Source of the DNA: Streptomyces olivochromogenes
GTDB lineage: Bacteria; Actinomycetota; Actinomycetes; Streptomycetales; Streptomycetaceae
Length of the DNA stretch: 64,000 nucleotides
Direction: 5' to 3'
Assembly: GCF_021538895.1 (NCBI RefSeq)
Contig: NZ_JADDRL010000049.1
Span: forward strand, 1 to 64,000
In this document: positions 1 through 9,080 of the stretch, in pieces
Numbering within the stretch: the first letter of the stretch is position 1
How the letters are laid out: each line of letters begins with the position of its first letter
Made by a program: the position numbers and the translations under genes
Notes under the pieces: generated by a model
Told to the model about the DNA's origin: nothing
What the model saw: the letters and a program-made list of their open reading frames with translations, nothing else
Database searches by the model: none

Positions 1-1967
1 TGTCCGACAGGGAACCCCCGCGCCGTCGCGTCCCCGGACCCGCGCGGCCGCCACGACCCCGCGCTGCTGGGCAGCGGCGGCCCGGGCCGGGGGCCAAACC
101 CGCCGCCCGCCGGCCGAGCGGGGCACGACCCGCGGGTCCGCGCCCGCTGCGGCTGGGCAGTACACGGCCCCGGCTGCGCATGGTCAGCCTCGCGCTGACC
201 CTGGTGATGATCGCGTTCGTCGTACGGCTGCTGCAGGTCCAGGCCGTGGACGCCAGCGCCTACGCCGCCAAGGCCGAGCAGAACCGGTACGTGGTGCACA
301 CCCTGGCCGCCGAGCGCGGCGGGATCACCGACCGCAACGGCGTCGCCCTCGCGATCAGCGAGGACGCGTACGACATCACGGCCGACCCGACCATGTTCAC
401 GCGCAAGCAACTGGGCATCGACGACGGCCCCGAGCAGGCGGCCGCGCTCCTGGCGCCGATCCTCGGGCAGGACCAGCCCGAGCTGGTCGAGAAGCTCAGG
501 CCCGCCAACAAGGACCTGCGCTACGTGAAGCTGGCCGGCCGGCAGACCCCGCAGGTCTGGAACCAGATCAAGGACCTGAGGAGCGCGCTCGCCAAGAAGG
601 CGGGCACCGACAGGACCACCGCCAACGTCCTCGCCGGCGTCTTCTCCGACCCCAGCAGCAAGCGCGTGTACCCGAACGGCGAGCTCGCCGCCGGGATACT
701 GGGCTGGGTCAATGCCGAGGGCAAGGGCGGCGGCGGCATCGAGCAGCAGCTGAACAGGACGCTGTCCGGCAAGGAGGGCAAGGTCCGCTACGCCCAGGCC
801 GGCGGCCGCCAGGTGCCCACGGTGGGCTCCACCGAGACCCCCGCCGTGCCCGGCTCCGACGTGGAGCTCACCATCGACCGCGACATCCAGTGGGCCGCCC
901 AGAACGCCATCACCGAGCAGGTCAGGAAGTCCAAGGCCGACCGCGGCTACGTGATCGTCCAGGACACCCGCACGGGCGAGATCCTCGCCATGGCCGACTC
1001 GCCCGGCTTCGACCCCAACGACCTGTCCAAGGCCGACTCCGCGGCGATGGGCAACGCGGCCCTGCAGGACGCCTACGAGCCCGGCTCCACCGCGAAGGTC
1101 ATGTCGATGGCGGCCGTTCTGGAGGAGAACGTCGCCACCCCGCTCACCCACGTCGTCGTACCCAACCGGCTGCACCGCGGCGACCGCCTCTTCCAGGACG
1201 ACGTCGACCACGCGACCTGGAACCTCACGCTCAACGGCGTGCTCGCCAAGTCCAGCAACATCGGCACCATCCTGGCCGCGGGCGAGCTCGGCAAGAACCA
1301 GGCGCAGGCCAACAAGGTCCTCTACTCCTATCTGCGCAAGTTCGGCCTCGGGAGCTACTCGGGACTCGGCTTCCCCGGCGAGACCCGGGGCATCCTCGCG
1401 CCCGCCGACAAGTGGTCGACGTCGCAGCAGTACACGATCCCTTTCGGCCAGGGCATGTCACTCAACGCCATGCAGGCCGCCTCCGTCTATTCGACGATCG
1501 CCAACGGAGGCGTCCGCGTCGAGCCTACGCTCGTGCGCGGCACCAAGGGGGCCGACGGGCTCTTCGCACCGGCCCACAAGCCCGGCACCACAAGGGTGAT
1601 CAGTGCCAAGACGGCCCGGACCCTGGCCCAGATGCTGGAGTCCGTCGTGGACGACGAACAGGGCACCGGCGTCAAGGCCCGCATCCCGGGCTACCGGGTG
1701 GCGGGCAAGACGGGCACGGCCAACCGCGTGGATCCGGCCACCGGCAGGTACCGCGGCTACACCTCTTCCTTCGCCGGATTCGCACCCGCGGACAAGCCCC
1801 GCATCACCGTCTACTGCGCCATCCAGAACGCCACCAAGGGCAGCTACTTCGGCGGCCAGATCTGCGGACCCATCTACAAGCAGGTGATGGAGTTCGCCCT
1901 GAAGACCCTCCAGATCCCGCCGACCGGCGCCCGGGCCGCGAACCTCCCGGTCGCCTACAAGCCCTGA
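1..1967 (+). CDS. ftsI: Penicillin-binding protein FtsI (septal transpeptidase), missing first base of start codon
   Basis: Class B penicillin-binding protein that cross-links septal peptidoglycan. The reading frame is open to the left edge. The first two bases, TG, complete an ATG or GTG start just outside the window, giving a protein of about 655 residues that begins M-S-D-R-E-P. A Pro/Arg-rich cytoplasmic tail of about 60 residues precedes one membrane segment (about 62-80). The transpeptidase motifs are all present: STAK with the nucleophilic Ser near residue 363, SSN near 418, and KTGT near 570. It is the first gene of the dcw cluster seen here and lies directly upstream of murE. An internal ATG at 180 would remove the cytoplasmic tail and is not the likely start. 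Confidence 0.96.
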   Translation, partial: SDREPPRRRVPGPARPPRPRAAGQRRPGPGAKPAARRPSGARPAGPRPLRLGSTRPRLRMVSLALTLVMIAFVVRLLQVQAVDASAYAAKAEQNRYVVHTLAAERGGITDRNGVALAISEDAYDITADPTMFTRKQLGIDDGPEQAAALLAPILGQDQPELVEKLRPANKDLRYVKLAGRQTPQVWNQIKDLRSALAKKAGTDRTTANVLAGVFSDPSSKRVYPNGELAAGILGWVNAEGKGGGGIEQQLNRTLSGKEGKVRYAQAGGRQVPTVGSTETPAVPGSDVELTIDRDIQWAAQNAITEQVRKSKADRGYVIVQDTRTGEILAMADSPGFDPNDLSKADSAAMGNAALQDAYEPGSTAKVMSMAAVLEENVATPLTHVVVPNRLHRGDRLFQDDVDHATWNLTLNGVLAKSSNIGTILAAGELGKNQAQANKVLYSYLRKFGLGSYSGLGFPGETRGILAPADKWSTSQQYTIPFGQGMSLNAMQAASVYSTIANGGVRVEPTLVRGTKGADGLFAPAHKPGTTRVISAKTARTLAQMLESVVDDEQGTGVKARIPGYRVAGKTGTANRVDPATGRYRGYTSSFAGFAPADKPRITVYCAIQNATKGSYFGGQICGPIYKQVMEFALKTLQIPPTGARAANLPVAYKP

Positions 1968-2001
1968 TCAGCACCTCGGAAACACCACCAGGAACGAGCT
2001 C

Positions 2002-3711
2002 GTGACAACGATCACCCCCGATCCCGGCAACGACGGCGCCCGAGGCCCCTCGTCCGTCCGTCACTCACCGCCGCCCCCGGCCGGCCGCGCTGCGAGCGGG
2101 CCCCTTTTTAGCTCAGGAGCGGGTGCGCCCGGTACGCTCACCGCCGTGCCACACGCTGATCACTCCCAAACCACCCAGAAGGGCGCTTCCGTGACCTACC
2201 CGGGACCGCCACGACCGGTTCAGGTCTCCGCCACACCCCTCGCGGAGCTCGCCGATCAGCTGGGTGCCGCCACGCCGGACACGGCCGCCGACGTCACGGG
2301 CATCACCCATGACTCGCGCGCCGTCCGCCCCGGCGACCTGTACGCCGCCCTCCCCGGCGCGCGCCTGCACGGCGCCGACTTCGTCACCCAGGCCGCCGGC
2401 CTCGGTGCGGTCGCCGTGCTGACCGACCCGACGGGCGCCGAGCGCGCCGCCGCGACCGGCCTGCCGGTCCTGGTGGTCGACGACCCGCGCGGACGGATGG
2501 GCGAACTGGCGGCCACCATCTACGGCCACCCCGGTCGTGATCTGCTCCAGATCGGCATCACCGGCACGTCCGGCAAGACCACCACGGCCTACCTGGTCGA
2601 GGGCGGCCTGCGCAGGACCCGGACGACCGGCCTCGTCGGCACGGTCGAGATGCGCATCGGCGACGAGCGCATCAAGTCCGAGCGCACCACCCCCGAAGCC
2701 ACCGATCTCCAGGCCCTGTTCGCCGTCATGCGCGAACGCGGCGTCGAGGCGGTCGCCATGGAGGTCTCCAGCCACGCCCTGGTCCTCGGCCGGGTCGACG
2801 GCTGCGTCTTCGACATCGCCGTGTTCACCAACCTCAGCCCGGAACACATGGAGTTCCACTCCGACATGGAGGACTACTACCGGGCCAAGGCACAGCTGTT
2901 CACGCCGGAGCGCAGCAGGCTCGGCGTGATCAACCTGGACGACGAACACGGCCGCCGGCTCGCCGCGGAGGCCTCCGTACCGGTCGTCACCTTCTCCGCC
3001 GAGGGACATCCGGACGCCGACTGGCGCGCCCAGGACGTCCACATCGGCCCCATGGACTCCACGTTCACGATCCTGGGTCCCCAGGGCGAGCGGATCTCCG
3101 CCAAGTCGCCGCTGGCGGGGACCTTCAACGTGGCGAACACCCTCGCCGCCGTCGTCGCGCTCGCCGCGGCCGGCCTCGACGCGCAGACCGCCGCCGACGG
3201 CATCGGCGCCGTACCGGGCGTCCCCGGCCGCCTGGAGCGCGTGGACGCCGGGCAGCCCTACCTCGCGGTCGTCGACTACGCCCACAAGACCGACGCGGTC
3301 GAATCGGTCCTCAAAGCCCTGCGCAAGGTCACCAAGGGCCGGTTGCACGTGGTCCTCGGCTGCGGCGGCGACCGCGACCGGACCAAGCGCGCCCCGATGG
3401 GCGCCGCCGCGGCCCGGCTCTCCGACACGGCCGTACTGACCTCCGACAACCCCCGCTCCGAGGATCCGCTCGCGATCCTCGCGACCATGCTCGAAGGCGC
3501 GGCGTCCGTGCCCGCGCACGAGCGCGGCGAGGTGCTCCTGTTCGAGGACCGGGCCGCCGCCATCGCCGCCGCCGTCGGCCGGGCGCACCCCGGTGACACC
3601 GTGCTGGTCGCGGGCAAGGGACACGAGCAGGGCCAGGACATCGCCGGCGTGATCCGTCCCTTCGACGACCGCCAGGTGCTCCGCGAAGCTATCCAGAAGA
3701 CTCAGGGATGA
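2002..3711 (+). CDS. murE: UDP-N-acetylmuramoyl-tripeptide synthetase MurE
   Basis: Cytoplasmic Mur ligase that adds the diamino acid (LL-diaminopimelate expected in Streptomyces) to UDP-MurNAc-L-Ala-D-Glu. The ATP-binding loop GITGTSGKTTTAY, the central ExSSHAL segment and the C-terminal region with the DNPR motif are visible. The start is uncertain. The GTG at 2002 gives 569 residues with a low-complexity N-terminus. In-frame GTGs at 2146 and 2191 would give about 521 and 506 residues, closer to the usual family length. The GTG at 2191 has a good AGAAGGG ribosome site. The GTG at 2146 sits just after a TACGCT -10-like box at 2133-2138. It follows ftsI and is 4 bases from murF. Confidence 0.93.
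   Translation: MTTITPDPGNDGARGPSSVRHSPPPPAGRAASGPLFSSGAGAPGTLTAVPHADHSQTTQKGASVTYPGPPRPVQVSATPLAELADQLGAATPDTAADVTGITHDSRAVRPGDLYAALPGARLHGADFVTQAAGLGAVAVLTDPTGAERAAATGLPVLVVDDPRGRMGELAATIYGHPGRDLLQIGITGTSGKTTTAYLVEGGLRRTRTTGLVGTVEMRIGDERIKSERTTPEATDLQALFAVMRERGVEAVAMEVSSHALVLGRVDGCVFDIAVFTNLSPEHMEFHSDMEDYYRAKAQLFTPERSRLGVINLDDEHGRRLAAEASVPVVTFSAEGHPDADWRAQDVHIGPMDSTFTILGPQGERISAKSPLAGTFNVANTLAAVVALAAAGLDAQTAADGIGAVPGVPGRLERVDAGQPYLAVVDYAHKTDAVESVLKALRKVTKGRLHVVLGCGGDRDRTKRAPMGAAAARLSDTAVLTSDNPRSEDPLAILATMLEGAASVPAHERGEVLLFEDRAAAIAAAVGRAHPGDTVLVAGKGHEQGQDIAGVIRPFDDRQVLREAIQKTQG
2133..2148 (+). promoter_or_regulatory. Possible internal promoter in the murE 5' region
   Basis: A TACGCT hexamer at 2133-2138 lies 7 bases before an in-frame GTG at 2146. 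This spacing is typical of leaderless Streptomyces genes. If used, it would give murE a shorter N-terminus and a promoter independent of ftsI. The -35 region is not clear, so this is a weak call. Confidence 0.3.
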
Positions 3712-3715
3712 ACTT

Positions 3716-5131
3716 GTGATCGCCCTCTCTCTCGCCGAGATCGCAGAAGTCGTCGGCGGGCAGACGCACGACATACCGGATCCCTCCGTGCGGGTCACCG
3801 GACCGGTCGTCCGTGACTCCCGCGAAGTGGTGCCCGGCAGCCTCTTCGTCGCCTTCGTCGGTGAACGCGTCGACGGCCACGACTTCGCGGGGCAGGTGGT
3901 GCAGGCGGGCGCGGTCGCCGTTCTGGCGTCGCGCCCCGTCGGCGTGCCCGCGATCGTGGTCGAGGACGTCCAGACGGCCCTGGGCGCCCTCGCCCGGTAC
4001 GTCGTCGCGCGGCTCGGCGCCACCCTCGTGGCCCTCACCGGCTCCGCCGGCAAGACCAGCACCAAGGACCTCATCGCGCAGGTCCTGCGGAGCAAGGCGC
4101 CGACCGTGTTCACGCCGGGCTCGCTCAACAACGAGATCGGGCTGCCGCTCACCGCCCTGACCGCCACCGAGGAGACGAAGTTCCTCGTGCTGGAGATGGG
4201 CGCCCGCGGCATCGGCCACATCCGCTACCTCGCCGACCTCACCCCGCCGAGGATCGGCCTGGTGCTCAACGTCGGCACCGCCCACATCGGCGAGTTCGGC
4301 GGCCGCGAGCAGATCGCCCAGGCGAAGGGCGAACTCGTGGAGGCCCTGCCCGCGGCGGCGGACGGCGGCGCGGCGATCCTCAACGCCGACGACCCATTGG
4401 TCCGGGCCATGGCCTCCCGTACCAAGGCGAAGGTGATCCTTTTCGGAGAGTCGGCCGAAGCGGACGTACGCGCCGAGAACGTGCGACTCACGGACACCGG
4501 ACAGCCCGCCTTCAGGCTTCACACACCCTCCGGTGCAAGCGATGTGACCATGCGCCTGTACGGTGAGCACCACGTGTCGAACGCGCTCGCCACGGCCGCC
4601 GTCGCCCATGAGCTGGGCATGTCCGCGGAAGAGATCGCCACCGCGCTCTCCGAGGCGGGCTCCCTCTCCCGCTGGCGCATGGAGGTCACCGAGCGCCCGG
4701 ACGGCGTGACCATCGTCAACGACGCCTACAACGCCAATCCCGAGTCCATGCGAGCCGCCCTGCGCGCGCTCGCGGCCATGGGCAAGGGGCGGCGGACCTG
4801 GGCGGTGCTCGGCAAGATGGCCGAGCTCGGGGACGAGGCTCTCGCCGAGCACGACGCTGTCGGACGGCTCGCCGTCCGGCTCAACGTCAGCAAGCTCGTC
4901 GCGGTCGGGGGCAGGGAAGCGTCCTGGCTGCAACTGGGCGCATATAACGAGGGTTCGTGGGGTGAGGAGTCGGTGCACGTGTCCGACGCACAGGCGGCGG
5001 TCGACCTGTTGCGCAGCGAGCTGCGCCCAGGAGACGTCGTACTCGTGAAGGCGTCCCGTTCGGTGGGTCTGGAGAGCGTTGCGCAGGCGCTGCTCGACTC
5101 CGGTGCCGAGGGTGAGGTTGCCGCCCGATGA
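3716..5131 (+). CDS. murF: UDP-N-acetylmuramoyl-tripeptide--D-alanyl-D-alanine ligase MurF
   Basis: Last cytoplasmic Mur ligase, which joins D-Ala-D-Ala to the UDP-MurNAc-tripeptide. The GTG start at 3716 follows the murE stop by 4 bases and has AGGGATGA as its ribosome site. The 471 residues match the family. The ATP loop ALTGSAGKTSTKD lies near residues 107-119. The Mur ligase middle-domain motif LEMGARG and the C-terminal VNDAYNANPESM are present. The ORF ends in an ATGA overlap with mraY, so the two are translationally coupled. Confidence 0.96.
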   Translation: MIALSLAEIAEVVGGQTHDIPDPSVRVTGPVVRDSREVVPGSLFVAFVGERVDGHDFAGQVVQAGAVAVLASRPVGVPAIVVEDVQTALGALARYVVARLGATLVALTGSAGKTSTKDLIAQVLRSKAPTVFTPGSLNNEIGLPLTALTATEETKFLVLEMGARGIGHIRYLADLTPPRIGLVLNVGTAHIGEFGGREQIAQAKGELVEALPAAADGGAAILNADDPLVRAMASRTKAKVILFGESAEADVRAENVRLTDTGQPAFRLHTPSGASDVTMRLYGEHHVSNALATAAVAHELGMSAEEIATALSEAGSLSRWRMEVTERPDGVTIVNDAYNANPESMRAALRALAAMGKGRRTWAVLGKMAELGDEALAEHDAVGRLAVRLNVSKLVAVGGREASWLQLGAYNEGSWGEESVHVSDAQAAVDLLRSELRPGDVVLVKASRSVGLESVAQALLDSGAEGEVAAR

Positions 5132-6201
5132 TGAAGCAGATCCTGTTCGCAGGAGTCATTGGTCTGTTCCTCACCCTGATCGGCACCCCGCTGCTGATCA
5201 AGCTGCTCGCGCGCAAGGGCTACGGTCAGTACATCCGCGACGACGGTCCGCGTGAGCACGCCAGCAAGCGCGGTACGCCGACCATGGGTGGTATCGCCTT
5301 CATCCTGGCGACGATCGCCGCGTACTTCCTGTCCAAGGTGATCACCGGGTACGCGCCGACCTACTCCGGTCTCCTGGTGCTCGGCCTCATGTCCGGCATG
5401 GGTCTGGTCGGCTTCCTCGACGACTACATCAAGATCGTCAAGCGGCGCTCGCTGGGTCTGCGCGCCAAGGCGAAGATGGCCGGCCAGCTGCTCGGCGGTA
5501 TCGCCTTCGCCGTACTCTCGCTCCAGTTCGCGGACGCGCGCGGCAACACGCCGGCCTCCACCAAGCTGTCGTTCATCACCGACTTCGGCTGGACGATCGG
5601 CCCGGTGCTGTTCGTGGTCTGGGCGCTGTTCATGATCCTGGCGATGTCGAACGGCGTGAACCTCACCGACGGTCTGGACGGTCTCGCCACCGGCGCCTCC
5701 GTCCTGGTCTTCGGCGCCTACACTTTCATCGGCGTCTGGCAGTTCCAGGAGTCCTGCGCCAACGCGCAGACCCTGACCAACCCCAACGCCTGCTACGAGG
5801 TGCGCGACCCGCTCGACCTCGCGGTCGTCTCCTCCGCGCTGATGGGCGCCTGCCTCGGCTTCCTGTGGTGGAACACCTCGCCCGCCAAGATCTTCATGGG
5901 TGACACCGGTTCGCTCGCGCTCGGCGGTGTGCTCGCGGGCCTCGCGATCTGCTCCCGCACCGAGCTGCTGATCGCCATCCTCGGCGGCCTGTTCGTCCTC
6001 ATCACGATGTCGGTCGTCATCCAGGTCGGCTCCTTCAAGCTCACCGGCAAGCGCGTCTTCCGGATGGCGCCACTCCAGCATCACTTCGAACTCAAGGGCT
6101 GGTCCGAAGTCCTTGTGGTGGTCCGATTCTGGATCATTCAGGGAATCTGTGTAATCGTCGGACTCGGCCTCTTCTACGCGGGATGGGCAGCGGACAAGTG
6201 A
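5128..6201 (+). CDS. mraY: Phospho-N-acetylmuramoyl-pentapeptide transferase MraY
   Basis: Integral membrane enzyme that transfers phospho-MurNAc-pentapeptide to undecaprenyl phosphate, making lipid I. The 357 residues carry about ten hydrophobic segments. The family signatures are clear: GTPTMGG near the N-terminus, FLDDYIK, NLTDGLDGLA and the C-terminal MAPLQHHFELKGW. ATG at 5128 overlaps the murF stop (ATGA); a second ATG follows directly at 5131. The 3' end overlaps the start of murD. Confidence 0.96.
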   Translation: MMKQILFAGVIGLFLTLIGTPLLIKLLARKGYGQYIRDDGPREHASKRGTPTMGGIAFILATIAAYFLSKVITGYAPTYSGLLVLGLMSGMGLVGFLDDYIKIVKRRSLGLRAKAKMAGQLLGGIAFAVLSLQFADARGNTPASTKLSFITDFGWTIGPVLFVVWALFMILAMSNGVNLTDGLDGLATGASVLVFGAYTFIGVWQFQESCANAQTLTNPNACYEVRDPLDLAVVSSALMGACLGFLWWNTSPAKIFMGDTGSLALGGVLAGLAICSRTELLIAILGGLFVLITMSVVIQVGSFKLTGKRVFRMAPLQHHFELKGWSEVLVVVRFWIIQGICVIVGLGLFYAGWAADK

Positions 6202-7634
6202 CCTCCTCGGTGTCTTCCGGGTCCTACGACTTCCAGGGCAAGCACGTCACCGTCGCCGGGCTCGGCGTCTCCGGCGTCCCGGCGGCCAAGGTGCTGCACG
6301 GACTCGGAGCGCGGGTCACCGTCGTCAACGACGGCGACGACGCACGCGCGCGTGCCCAGGCCGCCGAACTGGAGGCGCTCGGCATCACCGTGCGCCTCGG
6401 CGACGGGGCGACCCTGCCGGAGGGCACCGAGCTCATCGTCACCGCGCCCGGCTGGAAGCCGGACAAGCCGCTGTTCACGGCGGCGGCCGAGGCGGACGTA
6501 CCGATCTGGGGCGACGTCGAGCTGGCCTGGCGGCTGCGGGGTCCGGACGCCGCCCCCTGGCTGGCCGTCACGGGCACCAACGGCAAGACCACGACCGTCC
6601 AGATGCTCGCCTCCATCCTGAAGGCGGCGGGCCTGCGCACGGCAGCGGTCGGCAACATCGGCGTCTCGCTCCTCGACGCCGTCCTCGGCGAGGAGGAGTA
6701 CAGCGATCTCGATGTACTGGCCGTCGAGCTCTCCAGCTACCAGCTCCACTGGGCGCCCTCCCTGCGCGCCCACTCGGCCGCCGTGCTGAACCTGGCGCCC
6801 GACCACCTCGACTGGCACGGCTCCATGGAGGCGTACGCCGCCGACAAGGGCCGTATCTACGAGGGCAATCGGGTCGCCTGCGTCTACAACGTCGCCGACA
6901 AGCTCACCGAGGACCTGGTGCGCGAGGCGGACGTCGAAGAGGGCTGCCGGGCCGTCGGGTTCACGCTCGGCACGCCCGGCCCGTCCCAACTCGGTGTCGT
7001 GGACGGCATCCTGGTCGACCGTGCCTTCGTGGAGAACCGGCACAAGAACGCTCAGGAGCTGGCCGAGGTCTCCGACGTCAACCCGCCGGCCCCGCACAAC
7101 ATCGCCAACGCCCTTGCCGCGGCGGCCCTCGCGCGTGCCTTCGGGGTGCCCGCCTCGGCCGTACGGGACGGGCTGCGGGCCTTCACCCCGGACGCCCACC
7201 GCATCGCGCACGTGGCCGACCTGGACGAGGTGGCGTACGTCGACGACTCCAAGGCCACCAACACCCACGCGGCGGAAGCCTCGTTGGCGGCATATGAGTC
7301 GATCGTATGGATTGCGGGCGGTCTGGCGAAGGGCGCGACCTTCGACGAGCTCGTCACCAAGTCGGCGAAGCGGCTTCGCGGTGTCGTGCTCATCGGCGCC
7401 GACCGCGCCCTGATCCGCGAGGCCCTCGCGCGACACGCGCCGGAAGTACCCGTCGTCGACGTCGACCGGACCGACACTGGGGCGATGCTCCAGGCGGTGA
7501 CGGAGGCGAAGCGGCTGGCGGTCGCCGGCGACACGGTGCTCCTCGCACCGGCCTGCGCCTCCATGGACATGTTCACCAACTACAACAAGCGCGGTGACGC
7601 GTTCGCGCAGGCGGTTCGCGAACTCGGAGCCTGA
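6183..7634 (+). CDS. murD: UDP-N-acetylmuramoyl-L-alanine--D-glutamate ligase MurD
   Basis: Cytoplasmic Mur ligase that adds D-glutamate to UDP-MurNAc-L-Ala. Visible motifs are the Rossmann-like N-terminal VTVAGLGVSG, the ATP loop AVTGTNGKTTTVQ, LNLAPDHLDWH and DDSKATNTHA. The ATG at 6183 gives 483 residues and overlaps mraY by 19 bases. A GTG at 6198 overlaps the mraY stop as GTGA and would give 478 residues, which is an equally likely start. A 72-base gap separates it from ftsW. Confidence 0.95.
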   Translation: MGSGQVTSSVSSGSYDFQGKHVTVAGLGVSGVPAAKVLHGLGARVTVVNDGDDARARAQAAELEALGITVRLGDGATLPEGTELIVTAPGWKPDKPLFTAAAEADVPIWGDVELAWRLRGPDAAPWLAVTGTNGKTTTVQMLASILKAAGLRTAAVGNIGVSLLDAVLGEEEYSDLDVLAVELSSYQLHWAPSLRAHSAAVLNLAPDHLDWHGSMEAYAADKGRIYEGNRVACVYNVADKLTEDLVREADVEEGCRAVGFTLGTPGPSQLGVVDGILVDRAFVENRHKNAQELAEVSDVNPPAPHNIANALAAAALARAFGVPASAVRDGLRAFTPDAHRIAHVADLDEVAYVDDSKATNTHAAEASLAAYESIVWIAGGLAKGATFDELVTKSAKRLRGVVLIGADRALIREALARHAPEVPVVDVDRTDTGAMLQAVTEAKRLAVAGDTVLLAPACASMDMFTNYNKRGDAFAQAVRELGA

Positions 7635-7706
7635 CCCGGCCGCCCGCCGGGCGACCTCGGGAGGGACGCGTGGGATCGTCAAGTCCGACGTACAGGGGAG
7701 GCGACG

Positions 7707-9074
7707 ATGCCCAGTAGCCGGACCGGGGGCCGGGCGCCCGCGCAGCGGTCCGTCAAGCGGCCCGCCGCCCCCCGCCCACCGCGCGACAATCCGGTACGAC
7801 GCTTCCTCATCCGTGCCCGCAAGGCCTGGGACCGGCCGCTGACCGCCTACTACCTGATCCTCGGCGGCAGCCTGCTGATCACCGTGCTGGGCCTGGTCAT
7901 GGTCTACTCGGCCTCGCAGATCACCGCGCTCCAGCTGTCGCTGCCGGGGTCCTACTTCTTCCGCAAGCAGTTCCTCGCGGCGGCCATCGGCGGCGGACTG
8001 CTGTTCGCCGCCTCCCGCATGCCGGTGAAGCTGCACCGGGCGCTCGCCTACCCGATCCTGGCCGGCGCCGTCTTCCTGATGGTCCTGGTGCAGGTGCCGG
8101 GGATAGGAATGGCGGTCAACGGCAACCAGAACTGGATCTCCCTCGGCGGCTCCTTCCAGATCCAGCCCAGCGAGTTCGGCAAGCTCGCGCTGGTGCTGTG
8201 GGGCGCGGACCTGATCGCGCGCAAACAGGAGAAGAAGCTGCTGACCCAGTGGAAGCACATGCTGGTGCCGCTGGTGCCGGTCTCCTTCCTGCTGCTCGGG
8301 CTGATCATGCTCGGCGGCGACATGGGCACGGCGATCATCCTCACCGCGATCCTGTTCGGCCTGCTGTGGCTGGCGGGCGCCCCGACCCGGCTGTTCGTCG
8401 GCGTGCTCTCGGTCGCCTCCGCGATCGGTGTGATCCTCATCAAGACCAGCCCCAACCGCATGGCCCGGCTCGCCTGCATCGGCGCCACCGAGCCGAAGTC
8501 CGGCGTCGCCGACTGCTGGCAGGCCGTGCACGGGATCTACGCTCTCGCCTCCGGCGGACTCTTCGGATCCGGACTCGGGGCGAGTGTGGAAAAATGGGGC
8601 CAACTCCCCGAAGCCCACACCGACTTCATCTTCGCCGTCACCGGTGAGGAACTGGGCCTGGCAGGGACGCTGTCGGTGCTCGCCCTCTTCGCGGCTCTAG
8701 GCTATGCGGGTATCCGCGTGGCCGGACGCACGGAGGACCCCTTCGTGAGGTATGCCGCGGGAGGCGTGACCACCTGGATCACCGCCCAGGCGGTGATCAA
8801 CATCGGTGCGGTGCTCGGTCTGCTGCCGATCGCCGGTGTCCCCCTCCCGCTGTTCTCCTACGGAGGGTCCGCCCTGCTGCCGACCATGTTCGCCATCGGG
8901 TTGCTGATCGCCTTCGCGCGTGACGAGCCCGCTGCGCGGGCGGCGCTTGCCATGCGGCAACCTCGTTTTGGTAGAAAGCGGGGGACTGGGGGCTCGGTGG
9001 TCACACGGAGCCCTCGGAGATGGAACACGATGCGACGGCGTGCCCCAGGGGCGCGTTCGTCCGGAGAGCGGTGA
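7707..9074 (+). CDS. ftsW: Cell division polymerase FtsW (SEDS family)
   Basis: SEDS-family peptidoglycan glycosyltransferase of the divisome and partner of FtsI. The 455 residues begin with a basic cytoplasmic tail (about 45 residues) followed by about ten membrane segments. The family motifs GNQNWISLG, QPSEFGKLALVLW and PLPLFSYGGSALL are present. An AGGGGAGG ribosome site lies 7 bases before the ATG. Next to murG, as usual in dcw clusters. The basic C-terminal tail after the last membrane segment is also typical of actinobacteria. Confidence 0.95.
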   Translation: MPSSRTGGRAPAQRSVKRPAAPRPPRDNPVRRFLIRARKAWDRPLTAYYLILGGSLLITVLGLVMVYSASQITALQLSLPGSYFFRKQFLAAAIGGGLLFAASRMPVKLHRALAYPILAGAVFLMVLVQVPGIGMAVNGNQNWISLGGSFQIQPSEFGKLALVLWGADLIARKQEKKLLTQWKHMLVPLVPVSFLLLGLIMLGGDMGTAIILTAILFGLLWLAGAPTRLFVGVLSVASAIGVILIKTSPNRMARLACIGATEPKSGVADCWQAVHGIYALASGGLFGSGLGASVEKWGQLPEAHTDFIFAVTGEELGLAGTLSVLALFAALGYAGIRVAGRTEDPFVRYAAGGVTTWITAQAVINIGAVLGLLPIAGVPLPLFSYGGSALLPTMFAIGLLIAFARDEPAARAALAMRQPRFGRKRGTGGSVVTRSPRRWNTMRRRAPGARSSGER

Positions 9075-9080
9075 ATTTCG

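Noticed and set aside
2113..4221. A 702-codon minus-strand frame over murE and murF
   Set aside because: Both genes on the plus strand are certain; the frame is a shadow.
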